In this document: piece by piece, positions 6,818 through 13,931 of the stretch
Layout: each line of letters begins with the position of its first letter
Position numbering within the stretch: the first letter of the stretch is position 1
Source: an uncultured Dorea sp.
GTDB lineage: Bacteria > Bacillota > Clostridia > Lachnospirales > Lachnospiraceae
DNA length: 15,844 bases
NCBI GenBank assembly: GCA_910579925.1
Contig: CAJTVY010000063.1
Location: forward strand, 1-15,844
Direction: 5' to 3'
The notes under the pieces: model-generated
What the model was told of the DNA's origin: nothing
Seen by the model: the letters and a program-made list of their open reading frames with translations, nothing else
Database searches by the model: none
Program-made: the position numbers and the translations under genes

Positions 6818-6865
6818 GCCAGATTTCTGTAAGTTCGTTGTACAGAGTCTGGCGTTTCTGTTTCA
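6818..6865 (+). terminator. Probable terminator of the asp23-fakA operon
   Basis: GCCAGA (6818-6823) and TCTGTA (6826-6831) pair with TACAGA (6841-6846) and TCTGGC (6848-6853) around the loop AGTTCGTTG, with a small TT/G internal loop. It is followed by GTTTCTGTTTC, T-rich but interrupted, so termination may be partial. No convincing promoter lies between it and recG, so recG may depend on read-through. Confidence 0.6.
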
Positions 6866-6895
6866 ATGACCAGAGAAAAATGAGTTGAGGGAATC

Positions 6896-8926
6896 ATGAC
6901 AGATAAGACAAGTATCAGAGAATTAAAGGGAATCGGGGATAAGACCCAGAAGCTGTTTGAAAAAATCGGTATCAGTACAGTGGGCGATCTGATCCGGTAC
7001 TATCCAAGGAGTTATGACGTCTACGATAATCCAGTGCCGGTCAGCGAGGTGGAAGAAGGTCGGACGCAGACGGTCAGCGGTGCGATCTATGGAAGAGTCC
7101 AGGTGTCAGGCAGTGCGAAGATGCAGATTACAACACTGTATGTAAAGGATCTGACGGGGACGCTTAAGGCAATCTGGTTTCGGATGCCTTTCCTTCGCAG
7201 TACTTTTGCCAGGGGCGGTGCGGTCACGCTTCGGGGAAGGGTGGTTCGAAAGCGGGACGGGCTTGTGATGGAACACCCGGAGATCTTCTATCCTTGTGAA
7301 AAATACGAAGACAGGAGAAATACACTGCAGCCCATCTATGGTCTGACGGCAGGCCTTACCAACAATGCCGTGACCAAAGCTGTGCGCCAGGCGTTAGAAG
7401 GGATGGATCTTGCCTCGGAGATCCTGCCGGGAAATCTCAGACTTAAGTATGGTCTGGCGGAATACAACTATGCGGTGCGGGGCATTCATTTCCCGGAAGA
7501 TAAGGAAGTGTTTTATCATGCCAGGGATCGTCTGGTATTCGAGGAATTTCTGGCGTTTATTCTTTCTATACGGAAGTTAAAGGACAAGAATGAGAAACTG
7601 GCTAACGAATATGTGATAGAGCAGAGGCCGGAAGTGGAGGCATTGATACAAAAACTTCCTTATGAGCTTACTAATGCCCAGCACAAGGTCGCAGGGGAGA
7701 TTGCTAAGGATATGGCAGGAGAGACGGCCATGTCCCGTCTGGTGCAGGGAGACGTGGGATCGGGAAAGACGATTGTGGCGGTGCTGGCGCTGATGAACAC
7801 TGCGCTGAACGGATATCAGGCGGCGATGATGGCGCCTACAGAGGTTCTTGCAAGGCAGCACTTCGAATCCATTACCAGATTGTTCGAGACTTATGGCGTT
7901 CAGATTAAGGTGGAACTTCTGACCGGATCCATGACGGTTAAGGAGAAGCGCAGGGCATACGACCGGATTGAGTGCGGGTATGCCAGGATTATAATCGGCA
8001 CTCACGCCTTGATTCAGGGCGGGGTGAATTTTGACTGCCTTGCGCTGGTGGTGACTGATGAGCAGCACAGGTTCGGGGTTAAGCAGAGGGAGGCATTTGC
8101 GAAAAAAGGCAGTGTGCCTCATGTGCTGGTCATGAGTGCAACGCCGATTCCCAGAACGCTGGCAATCATCCTGTACGGCGATCTGGATATCTCGGTGATT
8201 GACGAACTTCCGGCAAACCGTCTCCCCATCAAGAACTGCGTGGTAGATACCGGATACCGGCAGACCGCTTATACATTCATGAAAAAACAGGTGGCAGAGG
8301 GCCGGCAGTGTTATGTGATCTGTCCCATGGTGGAGGAGAGCGAGACCATTGAGGCAGAGAATGTCATTGATTATGCGTCCATGCTGGGAGAAGAGCTGGG
8401 AACCGGGATCACGGTATCTTATCTTCATGGGAAGATGAGGCAGGCGGAAAAGGACGATATCATGGAACGTTTCGGTAGAAATGAGATTCAGGTGCTTGTT
8501 TCTACCACAGTCATTGAGGTCGGGATAGACGTTCCTAATGCCACGGTCATGATGGTGGAGAATGCCGAACGTTTCGGGCTGGCGCAGCTACACCAGCTTC
8601 GGGGAAGGGTTGGAAGAGGAGAGCATCAATCTTATTGTATTTTTATGAGCGGTTCAAAATCGAAAGAGACAAAGGAACGGCTTTCTATTTTAAATAAATC
8701 TAACGATGGATTTAAGATTGCCAGTGAGGATCTGCGTCTTCGTGGTCCCGGCGATCTGTTTGGTATCCGACAGAGCGGACTGATGGATTTCAGACTTGGG
8801 GATGTGTATCAGGATGCGAAGCTTTTACAGAAGGCAAACGAAGCTGCGGACGAACTTTTAAATTCTGAAAATGACTGGATGAAGAATCTTCCAGATTATG
8901 AAGGAACTTCTAGTGTAATAATCTGA
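6896..8926 (+). CDS. recG: ATP-dependent DNA helicase RecG
   Basis: Superfamily 2 DNA translocase that remodels stalled forks and branch-migrates Holliday junctions in recombination and repair. 676 residues, normal length. The N-terminal wedge/OB-fold domain occupies about 1-250. The helicase core shows Walker A GDVGSGKT (285-292), Walker B/motif II DEQH (388-391), motif III SATPIPRTL (414-422), motif V TTVIEVGIDVPNA (537-549) and motif VI QLRGRVGRG (567-575). The C-terminal part contains LRLRGPGDLFG, typical of RecG. The start at 6896 has TTGAGGG (6884-6890) five bases upstream. In Bacillus recG lies shortly after yloV as well, there with serine dehydratase genes between; those genes are missing here. 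Confidence 0.98.
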   Translation: MTDKTSIRELKGIGDKTQKLFEKIGISTVGDLIRYYPRSYDVYDNPVPVSEVEEGRTQTVSGAIYGRVQVSGSAKMQITTLYVKDLTGTLKAIWFRMPFLRSTFARGGAVTLRGRVVRKRDGLVMEHPEIFYPCEKYEDRRNTLQPIYGLTAGLTNNAVTKAVRQALEGMDLASEILPGNLRLKYGLAEYNYAVRGIHFPEDKEVFYHARDRLVFEEFLAFILSIRKLKDKNEKLANEYVIEQRPEVEALIQKLPYELTNAQHKVAGEIAKDMAGETAMSRLVQGDVGSGKTIVAVLALMNTALNGYQAAMMAPTEVLARQHFESITRLFETYGVQIKVELLTGSMTVKEKRRAYDRIECGYARIIIGTHALIQGGVNFDCLALVVTDEQHRFGVKQREAFAKKGSVPHVLVMSATPIPRTLAIILYGDLDISVIDELPANRLPIKNCVVDTGYRQTAYTFMKKQVAEGRQCYVICPMVEESETIEAENVIDYASMLGEELGTGITVSYLHGKMRQAEKDDIMERFGRNEIQVLVSTTVIEVGIDVPNATVMMVENAERFGLAQLHQLRGRVGRGEHQSYCIFMSGSKSKETKERLSILNKSNDGFKIASEDLRLRGPGDLFGIRQSGLMDFRLGDVYQDAKLLQKANEAADELLNSENDWMKNLPDYEGTSSVII

Positions 8927-8946
8927 ATCCTCCATATACTATCAGC

Positions 8947-8966
8947 GTAACAAAAATAAATGTTAC
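8947..8966. promoter_or_regulatory. Small dyad upstream of the spore protein gene
   Basis: GTAACA (8947-8952) and TGTTAC (8961-8966) form a perfect inverted repeat around AAAATAAA, in the AT-rich 90 bp between recG and the spore protein gene. The expected forespore (sigma-G type) promoter should lie here, but I could not identify both boxes with confidence. The dyad may be an operator or chance in A-rich sequence. Confidence 0.25.
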
Positions 8967-9016
8967 AGAGATACAAAAACAAAAAGTTATAAGTTACAAA
9001 AAGGAGGAGAACAACT

Positions 9017-9220
9017 ATGACAAGTTCATCAAACAGAGCAGCAGTACCAGAGGCAAAGGGAGCATTAGACAAGTTCAAATATGAGGTGGCAAACGAATTG
9101 GGCGTGCCGCTTACAGACGGTTACAACGGAGACCTGACTTCCAGACAGAACGGTTCTGTTGGCGGGTATATGGTTAAGAAGATGATCGAACAGCAGGAGA
9201 AGCAGATGGCCGGCAAATAG
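9017..9220 (+). CDS. Alpha/beta-type small acid-soluble spore protein
   Basis: Coats forespore DNA, shifting it towards an A-like form and protecting it from UV and heat; degraded at germination by the protease GPR. 67 residues, in the family's range. A GPR-site-like segment YEVANELGV is at 22-30, and the second family signature, DGYNGDLTSRQNGSVGGYMVKKM, is at 34-56. The ribosome binding site is strong (AAGGAGGAG, 9001-9009). It lies 90 bp after recG and is probably an independent, forespore-expressed unit, by analogy with Bacillus ssp genes. It is the clearest evidence in the window that the organism makes endospores. Confidence 0.95.
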   Translation: MTSSSNRAAVPEAKGALDKFKYEVANELGVPLTDGYNGDLTSRQNGSVGGYMVKKMIEQQEKQMAGK

Positions 9221-9221
9221 C

Positions 9222-9247
9222 ATGCGGCTATGATGTGAAATGAAAAT
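9222..9247 (+). repeat. Imperfect direct repeat, left copy
   Basis: This 26-bp stretch, starting one base after the spore-protein stop, begins ATGCGGCTATGAT and ends TGAAATGAAAAT. It matches 9593-9619 at 24 of 27 aligned positions, with two substitutions and one single-base gap. The two copies bracket the non-coding segment that holds the candidate RNA. Confidence 0.6.
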
Positions 9248-9251
9248 GAAA

Positions 9252-9287
9252 CTGGGGCTGGCAGATTTCAGATCTGCTTTGCCCCAG
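9252..9287 (+). terminator. Hairpin downstream of the spore protein gene, probable terminator
   Basis: CTGGGGC (9252-9258) pairs with GCCCCAG (9281-9287), and GCAGAT (9261-9266) with ATCTGC (9272-9277), making a long, mostly GC-rich stem 31 bases after the stop. The following ATTTCATGTG is not a proper T-run, so efficiency is uncertain. Confidence 0.6.
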
Positions 9288-9383
9288 ATTTCATGTGTGA
9301 GAAAAATTTTGTGACTAATAAAATAATTTGGAAAAAGTTGTCGAGAAAAGGAAAACGGTTTTGAAATATAATCAGACAAATGA

Positions 9384-9412
9384 TTGCGTCTTTCGTCAGA
9401 AAGTGATATGAT
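9384..9412 (+). promoter_or_regulatory. Sigma-A type promoter of a candidate small RNA
   Basis: TTGCGT (9384-9389), a 17-bp spacer and TATGAT (9407-9412). The spacer holds an inverted repeat, CTTTC GTCA GAAAG (9390-9403), which could be an operator. The predicted start is near 9419; no convincing protein gene follows before the terminator at 9579. Confidence 0.5.
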
Positions 9413-9418
9413 ATTTTA

Positions 9419-9579
9419 CAGATACATGAGAGAATTTTCGGAGAAGAAAAATGCGAATGCTTCTGACCGGGTTTCCTGTCCGGTTATCAAACGGAGACAT
9501 TATGAGCATTCCGTTTTCTACATACCCCGCATAAGAGGGGACACATCTACAAGAGCAGGCGTAAAATGCCTGCCTTTTT
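9419..9579 (+). ncRNA. Candidate structured RNA of about 160 nt, family unknown
   Basis: The segment runs from the predicted start of the promoter above to a strong terminator. Five consecutive stems can be drawn: AGAAG/CTTCT (9442-9446, 9460-9464), GACCGG/CCGGTT (9465-9470, 9480-9485), AAACGGA/TCCGTTT (9489-9495, 9510-9516), CCCC/GGGG (9525-9528, 9537-9540) and the terminator GCAGGC/GCCTGC. I find no match by eye to SRP RNA, 6S RNA, tmRNA or a common riboswitch core. An ORF of 106 codons (9384-9704) crosses the segment and the terminator, with no ribosome binding site or recognisable content. The region could instead be a leader that once belonged to the downstream operon. Confidence 0.4.
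9555..9579 (+). terminator. Strong intrinsic terminator
   Basis: GCAGGC (9555-9560) pairs with GCCTGC (9568-9573) around GTAAAAT, followed by CTTTTTC. Complete rho-independent form. It ends transcription entering from 9419 and isolates the sigma-factor operon from upstream genes. Confidence 0.85.
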
Positions 9580-9592
9580 CGTTATATACCCT

Positions 9593-9619
9593 ATGCGGCT
9601 GTGATTATGAAATGAAAAT
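9593..9619 (+). repeat. Imperfect direct repeat, right copy
   Basis: Begins ATGCGGCTGTGATT and ends TGAAATGAAAAT. Partner of 9222-9247 (24 of 27 aligned positions). It lies between the terminator of the candidate RNA and the ECF-type promoter. Confidence 0.6.
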
Positions 9620-9640
9620 TGTAAAAAAAGTTGAGATGCC

Positions 9641-9669
9641 TGCACCCATCCGGGTGTATTGTTCGTCTA
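9641..9669 (+). promoter_or_regulatory. ECF-type, probably autoregulated promoter of the sigma-factor operon
   Basis: TGCACCC (9641-9647) and CGTCTA (9664-9669) with a 16-bp spacer. The CGTC-type -10, the TGNACC-like -35 and the spacing are those of promoters used by ECF sigma factors in Firmicutes, which commonly transcribe their own gene. The spacer also holds CACCC ATCC GGGTG (9643-9656), a small hairpin. Recognition by the sigma factor encoded next is inferred. Confidence 0.6.
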
Positions 9670-9706
9670 ATAGTTGTAAGACAACAGACCGAAAGGAGGA
9701 CTGAAG

Positions 9707-10201
9707 ATGGATGTTTTGCTTGTGAAGCGCGCACAGAGGCGGGACATGGAGGCGTTTGTAGAGTTGATGGAGAAGCACAAGACAGGGCTCTATAAAGTGG
9801 CAAAGAGTTATTTAAGAAGTGAGGAGGATGTTGCAGATGTGATGCAGGAAACGGTGTTGTCAGTGTACGAACATATCCAGGAGCTGAAGAGCGTCTCGTA
9901 TTTTAAGACATGGATGACCAGGATTCTGATTAATCACTGCAAAGACATTCTCAGGCAACAGAAACGATATCTGGTTTCTGACCAGCTGCCGGAAAATATT
10001 GAAGAAGCTCCGGTGAATGACCGTGAATTTTATAGGCTTGTGGGTGAACTGCCGGAAGATTACAGGGCTGTTTTCCTTCTTTATTATGGGGAAGGATTTC
10101 ATGCGAGGGAGATCGCTCAGATCTTAGATATGAATGAGAATACGGTGAAGAGTAAGTTAAGAAGAGGCCGGGACAGATTGAAACAGGTACTGTGTTACTG
10201 A
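9707..10201 (+). CDS. ECF-subfamily RNA polymerase sigma factor
   Basis: Extracytoplasmic-function sigma factor with only regions 2 and 4. 164 residues, typical. Region 2 spans about 14-88: core-binding LRSEEDVADVMQETVLSVYE (36-55) and -10-recognition YFKTWMTRILINHCKD (65-80). Region 4 spans about 107-160: LPEDYRAVFLLYYGEGFHAREIAQILDMNENTVKSKLRRGR. It has a strong ribosome binding site (AAAGGAGGA, 9692-9700) and its own ECF-type promoter. The next gene, 42 bp later, encodes a single-pass membrane protein that is probably its anti-sigma factor, so the pair should respond to a signal at or outside the membrane. The signal cannot be read from the sequence. Confidence 0.9.
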   Translation: MDVLLVKRAQRRDMEAFVELMEKHKTGLYKVAKSYLRSEEDVADVMQETVLSVYEHIQELKSVSYFKTWMTRILINHCKDILRQQKRYLVSDQLPENIEEAPVNDREFYRLVGELPEDYRAVFLLYYGEGFHAREIAQILDMNENTVKSKLRRGRDRLKQVLCY

Positions 10202-10243
10202 ATTTTTTGATTAAGAATGTTCTGTATGAAGGAGGTTATATAG

Positions 10244-11476
10244 ATGAGAGAGACAGAGAAGCAGATGAAGGATGTACTAAGCCGGGACGTCCAGGTATCG
10301 GATCTGGTGAATCAGCGGCTTTGGGATACTTATAAGATTTTGGAGAGAAAGCAGGGATCTTCGGGAAAAAAGAGACATTATGGGAAGAACCTGCGTGTTG
10401 CGGCGGCGGTAGCGGCGATTGTCTGTTTAGCAGCGCCGAGTATGGTGTATGCGTCGGTAAAATTCGGATTTTTCGAGGCAATGTTTGGCAATACAACGAA
10501 GAAATCATCGGACGTGATTCATACGGAAGTCGATACAGGTAAAGGCAGTACGACCCCTGTGGATATCCCGTCTAAAGAATTTGTCCCTGTGGATGAGGGG
10601 ACGGCAGAAGAAATGATAGGACAGTGGGTGATGGAGGAACCGGTTACGAGGAAGATCGGGGAACATACACTGACTATTGAGAATTTTACTTATGACAGGA
10701 TTGGCGCGTTGATGTATTTTACCCTGGGACGCGACGGCGGCGTAACGGCTCTGCGCGGAGATGAGCGTACGAATCTGACAAAAGGAGCTTCACTTACGGA
10801 TGATTCGGATTTTATTCTGCAGGTTCAGTGCGGGGAGGCTGAAGATGACAATTTTGTCTTCGCCGGTGAAAATATCTATGTAGATCTGGAAAAGAGTACG
10901 GATGACCTGCTGTACTGCTCTTCTTATCTGCTCTGGTCAGACTTGTTAGATGAGGGGGATATTCCGAAGCTTGTGATTACGAAATATCCGGATACACTGG
11001 GAAATATCAAGCGTCTGCTGCCGGATACAACGAATATGACGGAGGAGGAAATGCAGAATCCCAAACTATATCAGAAATACGAGGAGGCGATGGCAAAGGC
11101 TGAGACAGAAACGATAGAATTGTCGGATAAAGGGCAGGTTCCTGTGAAAACCGTTGATCTGGGTGAAAATGGATATCTGGAGTATTCACCGATAGCAATC
11201 AGTGTGGATCTGTCCAAGGGAATGGGGCTTACTGATGAAGAAGCGTACGATCCTGGCAATCTTGATTCTCTGGTGATCCGGTATAAAGACGGAAGCGAAT
11301 ATGTCGTGTCAGACCGGGAGAAGCTGATTGAGAACAGTGGTTATCAGCTTGGCGGTGTCGGCGGCAGTGTCAACGGTGATATCGGCACATATTATAGCAC
11401 CATATTCAACCGGCTGGTAGAGACGGGAGAGATTGCAGAGATTCTTGTGAATGGCGTGAGTTTTCCTGTTGAATAG
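10244..11476 (+). CDS. Membrane-anchored putative anti-sigma factor (DUF4179-like)
   Basis: 410 residues. A short charged cytoplasmic N-terminus (1-50) leads to one hydrophobic segment, VAAAVAAIVCLAAPSMVYA (52-70), followed by a large acidic extracellular portion (71-410). This layout, and the position directly after an ECF sigma gene with a shared promoter, is that of clostridial sigma-associated DUF4179 proteins; the assignment rests on architecture and context, not a catalytic motif. There is no zinc-binding HxxxCxxC anti-sigma motif. The extracellular part has beta-rich segments such as RKIGEHTLTIENFTYDRIGALMYF (136-159). The region after the membrane segment carries several DD/EE clusters. 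The ribosome binding site is AAGGAGGT (10229-10236). It could also be a sensor that needs proteolysis to release the sigma factor. Confidence 0.65.
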   Translation: MRETEKQMKDVLSRDVQVSDLVNQRLWDTYKILERKQGSSGKKRHYGKNLRVAAAVAAIVCLAAPSMVYASVKFGFFEAMFGNTTKKSSDVIHTEVDTGKGSTTPVDIPSKEFVPVDEGTAEEMIGQWVMEEPVTRKIGEHTLTIENFTYDRIGALMYFTLGRDGGVTALRGDERTNLTKGASLTDDSDFILQVQCGEAEDDNFVFAGENIYVDLEKSTDDLLYCSSYLLWSDLLDEGDIPKLVITKYPDTLGNIKRLLPDTTNMTEEEMQNPKLYQKYEEAMAKAETETIELSDKGQVPVKTVDLGENGYLEYSPIAISVDLSKGMGLTDEEAYDPGNLDSLVIRYKDGSEYVVSDREKLIENSGYQLGGVGGSVNGDIGTYYSTIFNRLVETGEIAEILVNGVSFPVE

Positions 11477-11500
11477 ACTGGACGAAGACGATTCATCCGA

Positions 11501-11552
11501 CGGGGATGTGGGGAAGAGGAGATTTCCATTTTCTCACATCCCCGGCTTTCTG
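11501..11552 (+). terminator. Probable terminator of the sigma-factor operon
   Basis: CGGGGATGTG (11501-11510) and CACATCCCCG (11535-11544) form a perfect 10-bp stem 24 bases after the stop, enclosing 24 bases; it is followed by GCTTTCTG. The T-run is weak. Confidence 0.6.
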
Positions 11553-11589
11553 CGTTCTCGAATCTGTTCATGAATTATACATAACATAC

Positions 11590-11618
11590 TTGATATTTTC
11601 AGATAAATACTTTATTAT
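11590..11618 (+). promoter_or_regulatory. Sigma-A type promoter of nfnAB
   Basis: TTGATA (11590-11595), a 17-bp spacer and TATTAT (11613-11618), near consensus in AT-rich sequence. The predicted start near 11625 leaves a short leader before nfnA. Confidence 0.75.
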
Positions 11619-11651
11619 GATAGGAGTATGATAAATTAGGAGGAACGTAGG

Positions 11652-12539
11652 ATGTACAAGATATTAAAAGCCGAAAAACTGGCTGATAAGATTTATCTTA
11701 TGGATGTGGAAGCGCCGCGTGTTGCCAAGCATTGCGAGCCGGGACAGTTTGTAATCGTTAAGATGGATGAAAAAGGCGAGAGAATTCCGCTTACCATCTG
11801 TGATTACGACAGAGAAGCCGGAACCATCACGATTGTGTTCCAGGAGATTGGGGCTTCTACCATGAAGATGTCTAAGATGAAAGCAGGAGATTCCTTCCGC
11901 GACTTTATCGGACCACTGGGATGTCCGTCAGAATTTGTAGAAGAAGATCTGGAAACTTTGAAGAACAAGAAGATGCTTTTCGTAGCAGGCGGCGTCGGCG
12001 CGGCTCCGGTTTATCCTCAGGTAAAATGGCTGAAGGAGCATGGGGTTGACGTTGATGTAATCGTTGGTTCCAAGACTAAGGATATGCTGATTCTGGAAAA
12101 AGAGATGGAAGAGGTTGCCGGAAACTACTATCCGTGTACAGACGACGGTACATATGGCCATGCAGGTATGGTTACGACGAAGATTGAAAAGCTGGTGGAA
12201 GAGGGCAACAAGTATGATGTGTGTATTGCCATCGGGCCGATGATTATGATGAAGTTTACCTGCCTTCTGACCAGGAAGCTTGAGATTCCTACGATTGTCA
12301 GCATGAACCCGATTATGGTGGACGGTACGGGCATGTGCGGAGCCTGCCGCGTGATTGTTGGCGGCGAGGTGAAGTTTGCCTGTGTAGACGGACCGGAGTT
12401 CGACGGACATCTGGTTGATTTTGACAATGCGATGAAGAGACAGCAGATGTACAGGACCGAGGAAGGCCGTGCGATTCTGAAACTACAAGAGGGAGACACC
12501 CACCATGGTGGATGCGGTAATTGCGGAGGTGACAACTAA
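11652..12539 (+). CDS. nfnA: NADH-dependent ferredoxin:NADP+ oxidoreductase, small subunit NfnA
   Basis: Small subunit of NfnAB, a cytosolic flavin-based electron-bifurcating transhydrogenase that couples NADH and reduced ferredoxin oxidation to NADP+ reduction, or the reverse. 295 residues. The FAD-binding barrel (about 1-100) has RIPLTICDYD (44-53); the NAD-binding fold (104-215) begins MLFVAGGVGAAP (108-119). The C-terminal [2Fe-2S] site shows Asp224, Cys229, Cys232 and Cys244 in the DGTGMCGACRV...FACVDGPEFDGH region, matching the Asp-plus-three-Cys ligation known for NfnA. A tail at 284-295 is rich in His, Gly and Cys. The family also includes dihydroorotate dehydrogenase PyrK and sulfide dehydrogenase subunits; the adjacent GltD-like partner favours NfnA. 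The ribosome binding site is AGGAGGAAC (11638-11646). The stop overlaps the nfnB start by one base (TAATG). Confidence 0.88.
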   Translation: MYKILKAEKLADKIYLMDVEAPRVAKHCEPGQFVIVKMDEKGERIPLTICDYDREAGTITIVFQEIGASTMKMSKMKAGDSFRDFIGPLGCPSEFVEEDLETLKNKKMLFVAGGVGAAPVYPQVKWLKEHGVDVDVIVGSKTKDMLILEKEMEEVAGNYYPCTDDGTYGHAGMVTTKIEKLVEEGNKYDVCIAIGPMIMMKFTCLLTRKLEIPTIVSMNPIMVDGTGMCGACRVIVGGEVKFACVDGPEFDGHLVDFDNAMKRQQMYRTEEGRAILKLQEGDTHHGGCGNCGGDN

Positions 12540-13924
12540 TGGCTGATGTATTAAAGAGAATTCCTGTCAGAGAGCAGGATGCGAAGGAGAGAGCGACGAA
12601 CTTCGAGGAAGTCTGCTATGGATATAACAAGGAAGAGGCAATGGAAGAGGCGAAGCGCTGCCTGAACTGTAAGAATGCCAAGTGTATTGAAGGGTGCCCG
12701 GTATCCATCAATATTCCTGGATTCATTTCCCAGGTCAAGGAAGGGAATATTGAGGAGGCTTACAAGGTAATCGGCGAGTCTTCCGCACTTCCGGCAATCT
12801 GCGGCCGCGTATGCCCGCAGGAGTCCCAGTGCGAGTGTAAATGTATCCGCGGGATCAAGGGTGATCCGGTTTCCATCGGGAAACTGGAGCGGTTCGTTGC
12901 GGACTATGCTCTTGAGAATGATATTAAGCCTGTAAAGGCAGATCAGACGAATGGGCATAAGGTTGCGGTTATCGGTTCCGGTCCGTCCGGTCTTACCTGT
13001 GCAGGCGATCTTGCCAAGTTAGGTTATGAAGTGACGGTATTTGAGGCGCTTCATGAACTTGGCGGCGTGCTGGTATACGGAATCCCTGAGTTCCGTCTTC
13101 CGAAGCATAAAGTCGTTAAGAAGGAGATTGAGAAGGTAAAAGAATTAGGCGTGAAGTTTGAGACGAATGTTGTCATCGGAAAGTCTACGACCATTGATCA
13201 GCTGATGGAAGAGGAGGATTTCGAGGCAGTCTTTATCGGTTCCGGCGCAGGGCTTCCGATGTTTATGGGAATTCCGGGCGAGACGGCCAACGGCGTGTTC
13301 TCGGCTAATGAGTATCTGACCAGAAGTAATCTGATGAAGGCGTTTGACGATTCTTACGATACACCGATTGTAGCGGGTAAGAAGGTGGCTGTTGTTGGCG
13401 GCGGTAATGTTGCCATGGATGCCGCAAGGACGGCTCTTCGTCTTGGCGCAGAAGTACATATTGTATACAGAAGAAGTGAGGCAGAGCTTCCGGCGAGAGT
13501 GGAGGAAGTACATCATGCGAAGGAAGAGGGCGTCATCTTTGACCTGCTTACCAACCCGAAGGAGATTCTTGTGGATGAAAACGGCTGGGTGAAGGGTATG
13601 AAGGTCATTAAGATGGAACTTGGAGAGCCGGATGCTTCCGGCAGAAGACGTCCGGTGGAGATTCCGGGTTCTGAGTATGAGATTGAACTTGATACGGTGA
13701 TCATGTCTCTTGGAACTTCGCCGAATCCGTTGATTGCTTCTACGACTAAGGGGCTTGAGACGAACAGAAGAAAATGTATTGTGGCAGAGGAAGAGAACGG
13801 ACAGACTTCTAAGGCGGCTGTATTCGCAGGCGGAGACGCCGTGACAGGAGCTGCGACCGTTATCCTTGCTATGGGAGCGGGGAAAGCCGGCGCAAAGGGA
13901 ATTCATGAATTGCTGAGTAAGTAA
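12539..13924 (+). CDS. nfnB: NADPH-binding large subunit NfnB (glutamate synthase small-subunit-like)
   Basis: Bifurcating-flavin subunit of NfnAB, homologous to the glutamate synthase small subunit and often annotated gltA or gltD. 461 residues. The N-terminal iron-sulfur region has Cys41, Cys44, Cys49 and Cys53 and a second group, Cys88, Cys92, Cys98 and Cys102, fitting two [4Fe-4S] clusters. The FAD site is VAVIGSGPSG (142-151). The NADPH site is VAVVGGGNVAMDAA (283-296), followed by YRRSEAELPAR (310-320). The C-terminal FAD segment includes AGGDAVTGAATVILAMGAG. The ribosome binding site GGAGGTG (12525-12531) lies inside nfnA, and the overlapping stop/start implies coupled synthesis in equal amounts. 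No glutamate synthase large subunit is present nearby, which supports NfnB over GltD. Confidence 0.9.
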   Translation: MADVLKRIPVREQDAKERATNFEEVCYGYNKEEAMEEAKRCLNCKNAKCIEGCPVSINIPGFISQVKEGNIEEAYKVIGESSALPAICGRVCPQESQCECKCIRGIKGDPVSIGKLERFVADYALENDIKPVKADQTNGHKVAVIGSGPSGLTCAGDLAKLGYEVTVFEALHELGGVLVYGIPEFRLPKHKVVKKEIEKVKELGVKFETNVVIGKSTTIDQLMEEEDFEAVFIGSGAGLPMFMGIPGETANGVFSANEYLTRSNLMKAFDDSYDTPIVAGKKVAVVGGGNVAMDAARTALRLGAEVHIVYRRSEAELPARVEEVHHAKEEGVIFDLLTNPKEILVDENGWVKGMKVIKMELGEPDASGRRRPVEIPGSEYEIELDTVIMSLGTSPNPLIASTTKGLETNRRKCIVAEEENGQTSKAAVFAGGDAVTGAATVILAMGAGKAGAKGIHELLSK

Positions 13925-13931
13925 AGGAAAG

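Noticed and set aside
7577..8428. 283-codon antisense ORF inside recG
   Set aside because: Mirror of the conserved helicase core; His- and Leu-rich as expected from reading the opposite strand.
9338..9372. Promoter TTGTCG with TATAAT upstream of the candidate RNA
   Set aside because: The spacer is 23 bp, too long; the TTGCGT/TATGAT pair just downstream is better.
9384..9704. 106-codon + strand ORF between the spore protein and the ECF sigma factor
   Set aside because: Its first bases are a promoter -35 box, it has no ribosome binding site, it runs through an intrinsic terminator and the ECF promoter, and the protein resembles nothing.
12539..13924. Glutamate synthase small subunit (GltD)
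   Set aside because: No large subunit nearby, and the one-base overlap with an NfnA-type gene points to NfnB.
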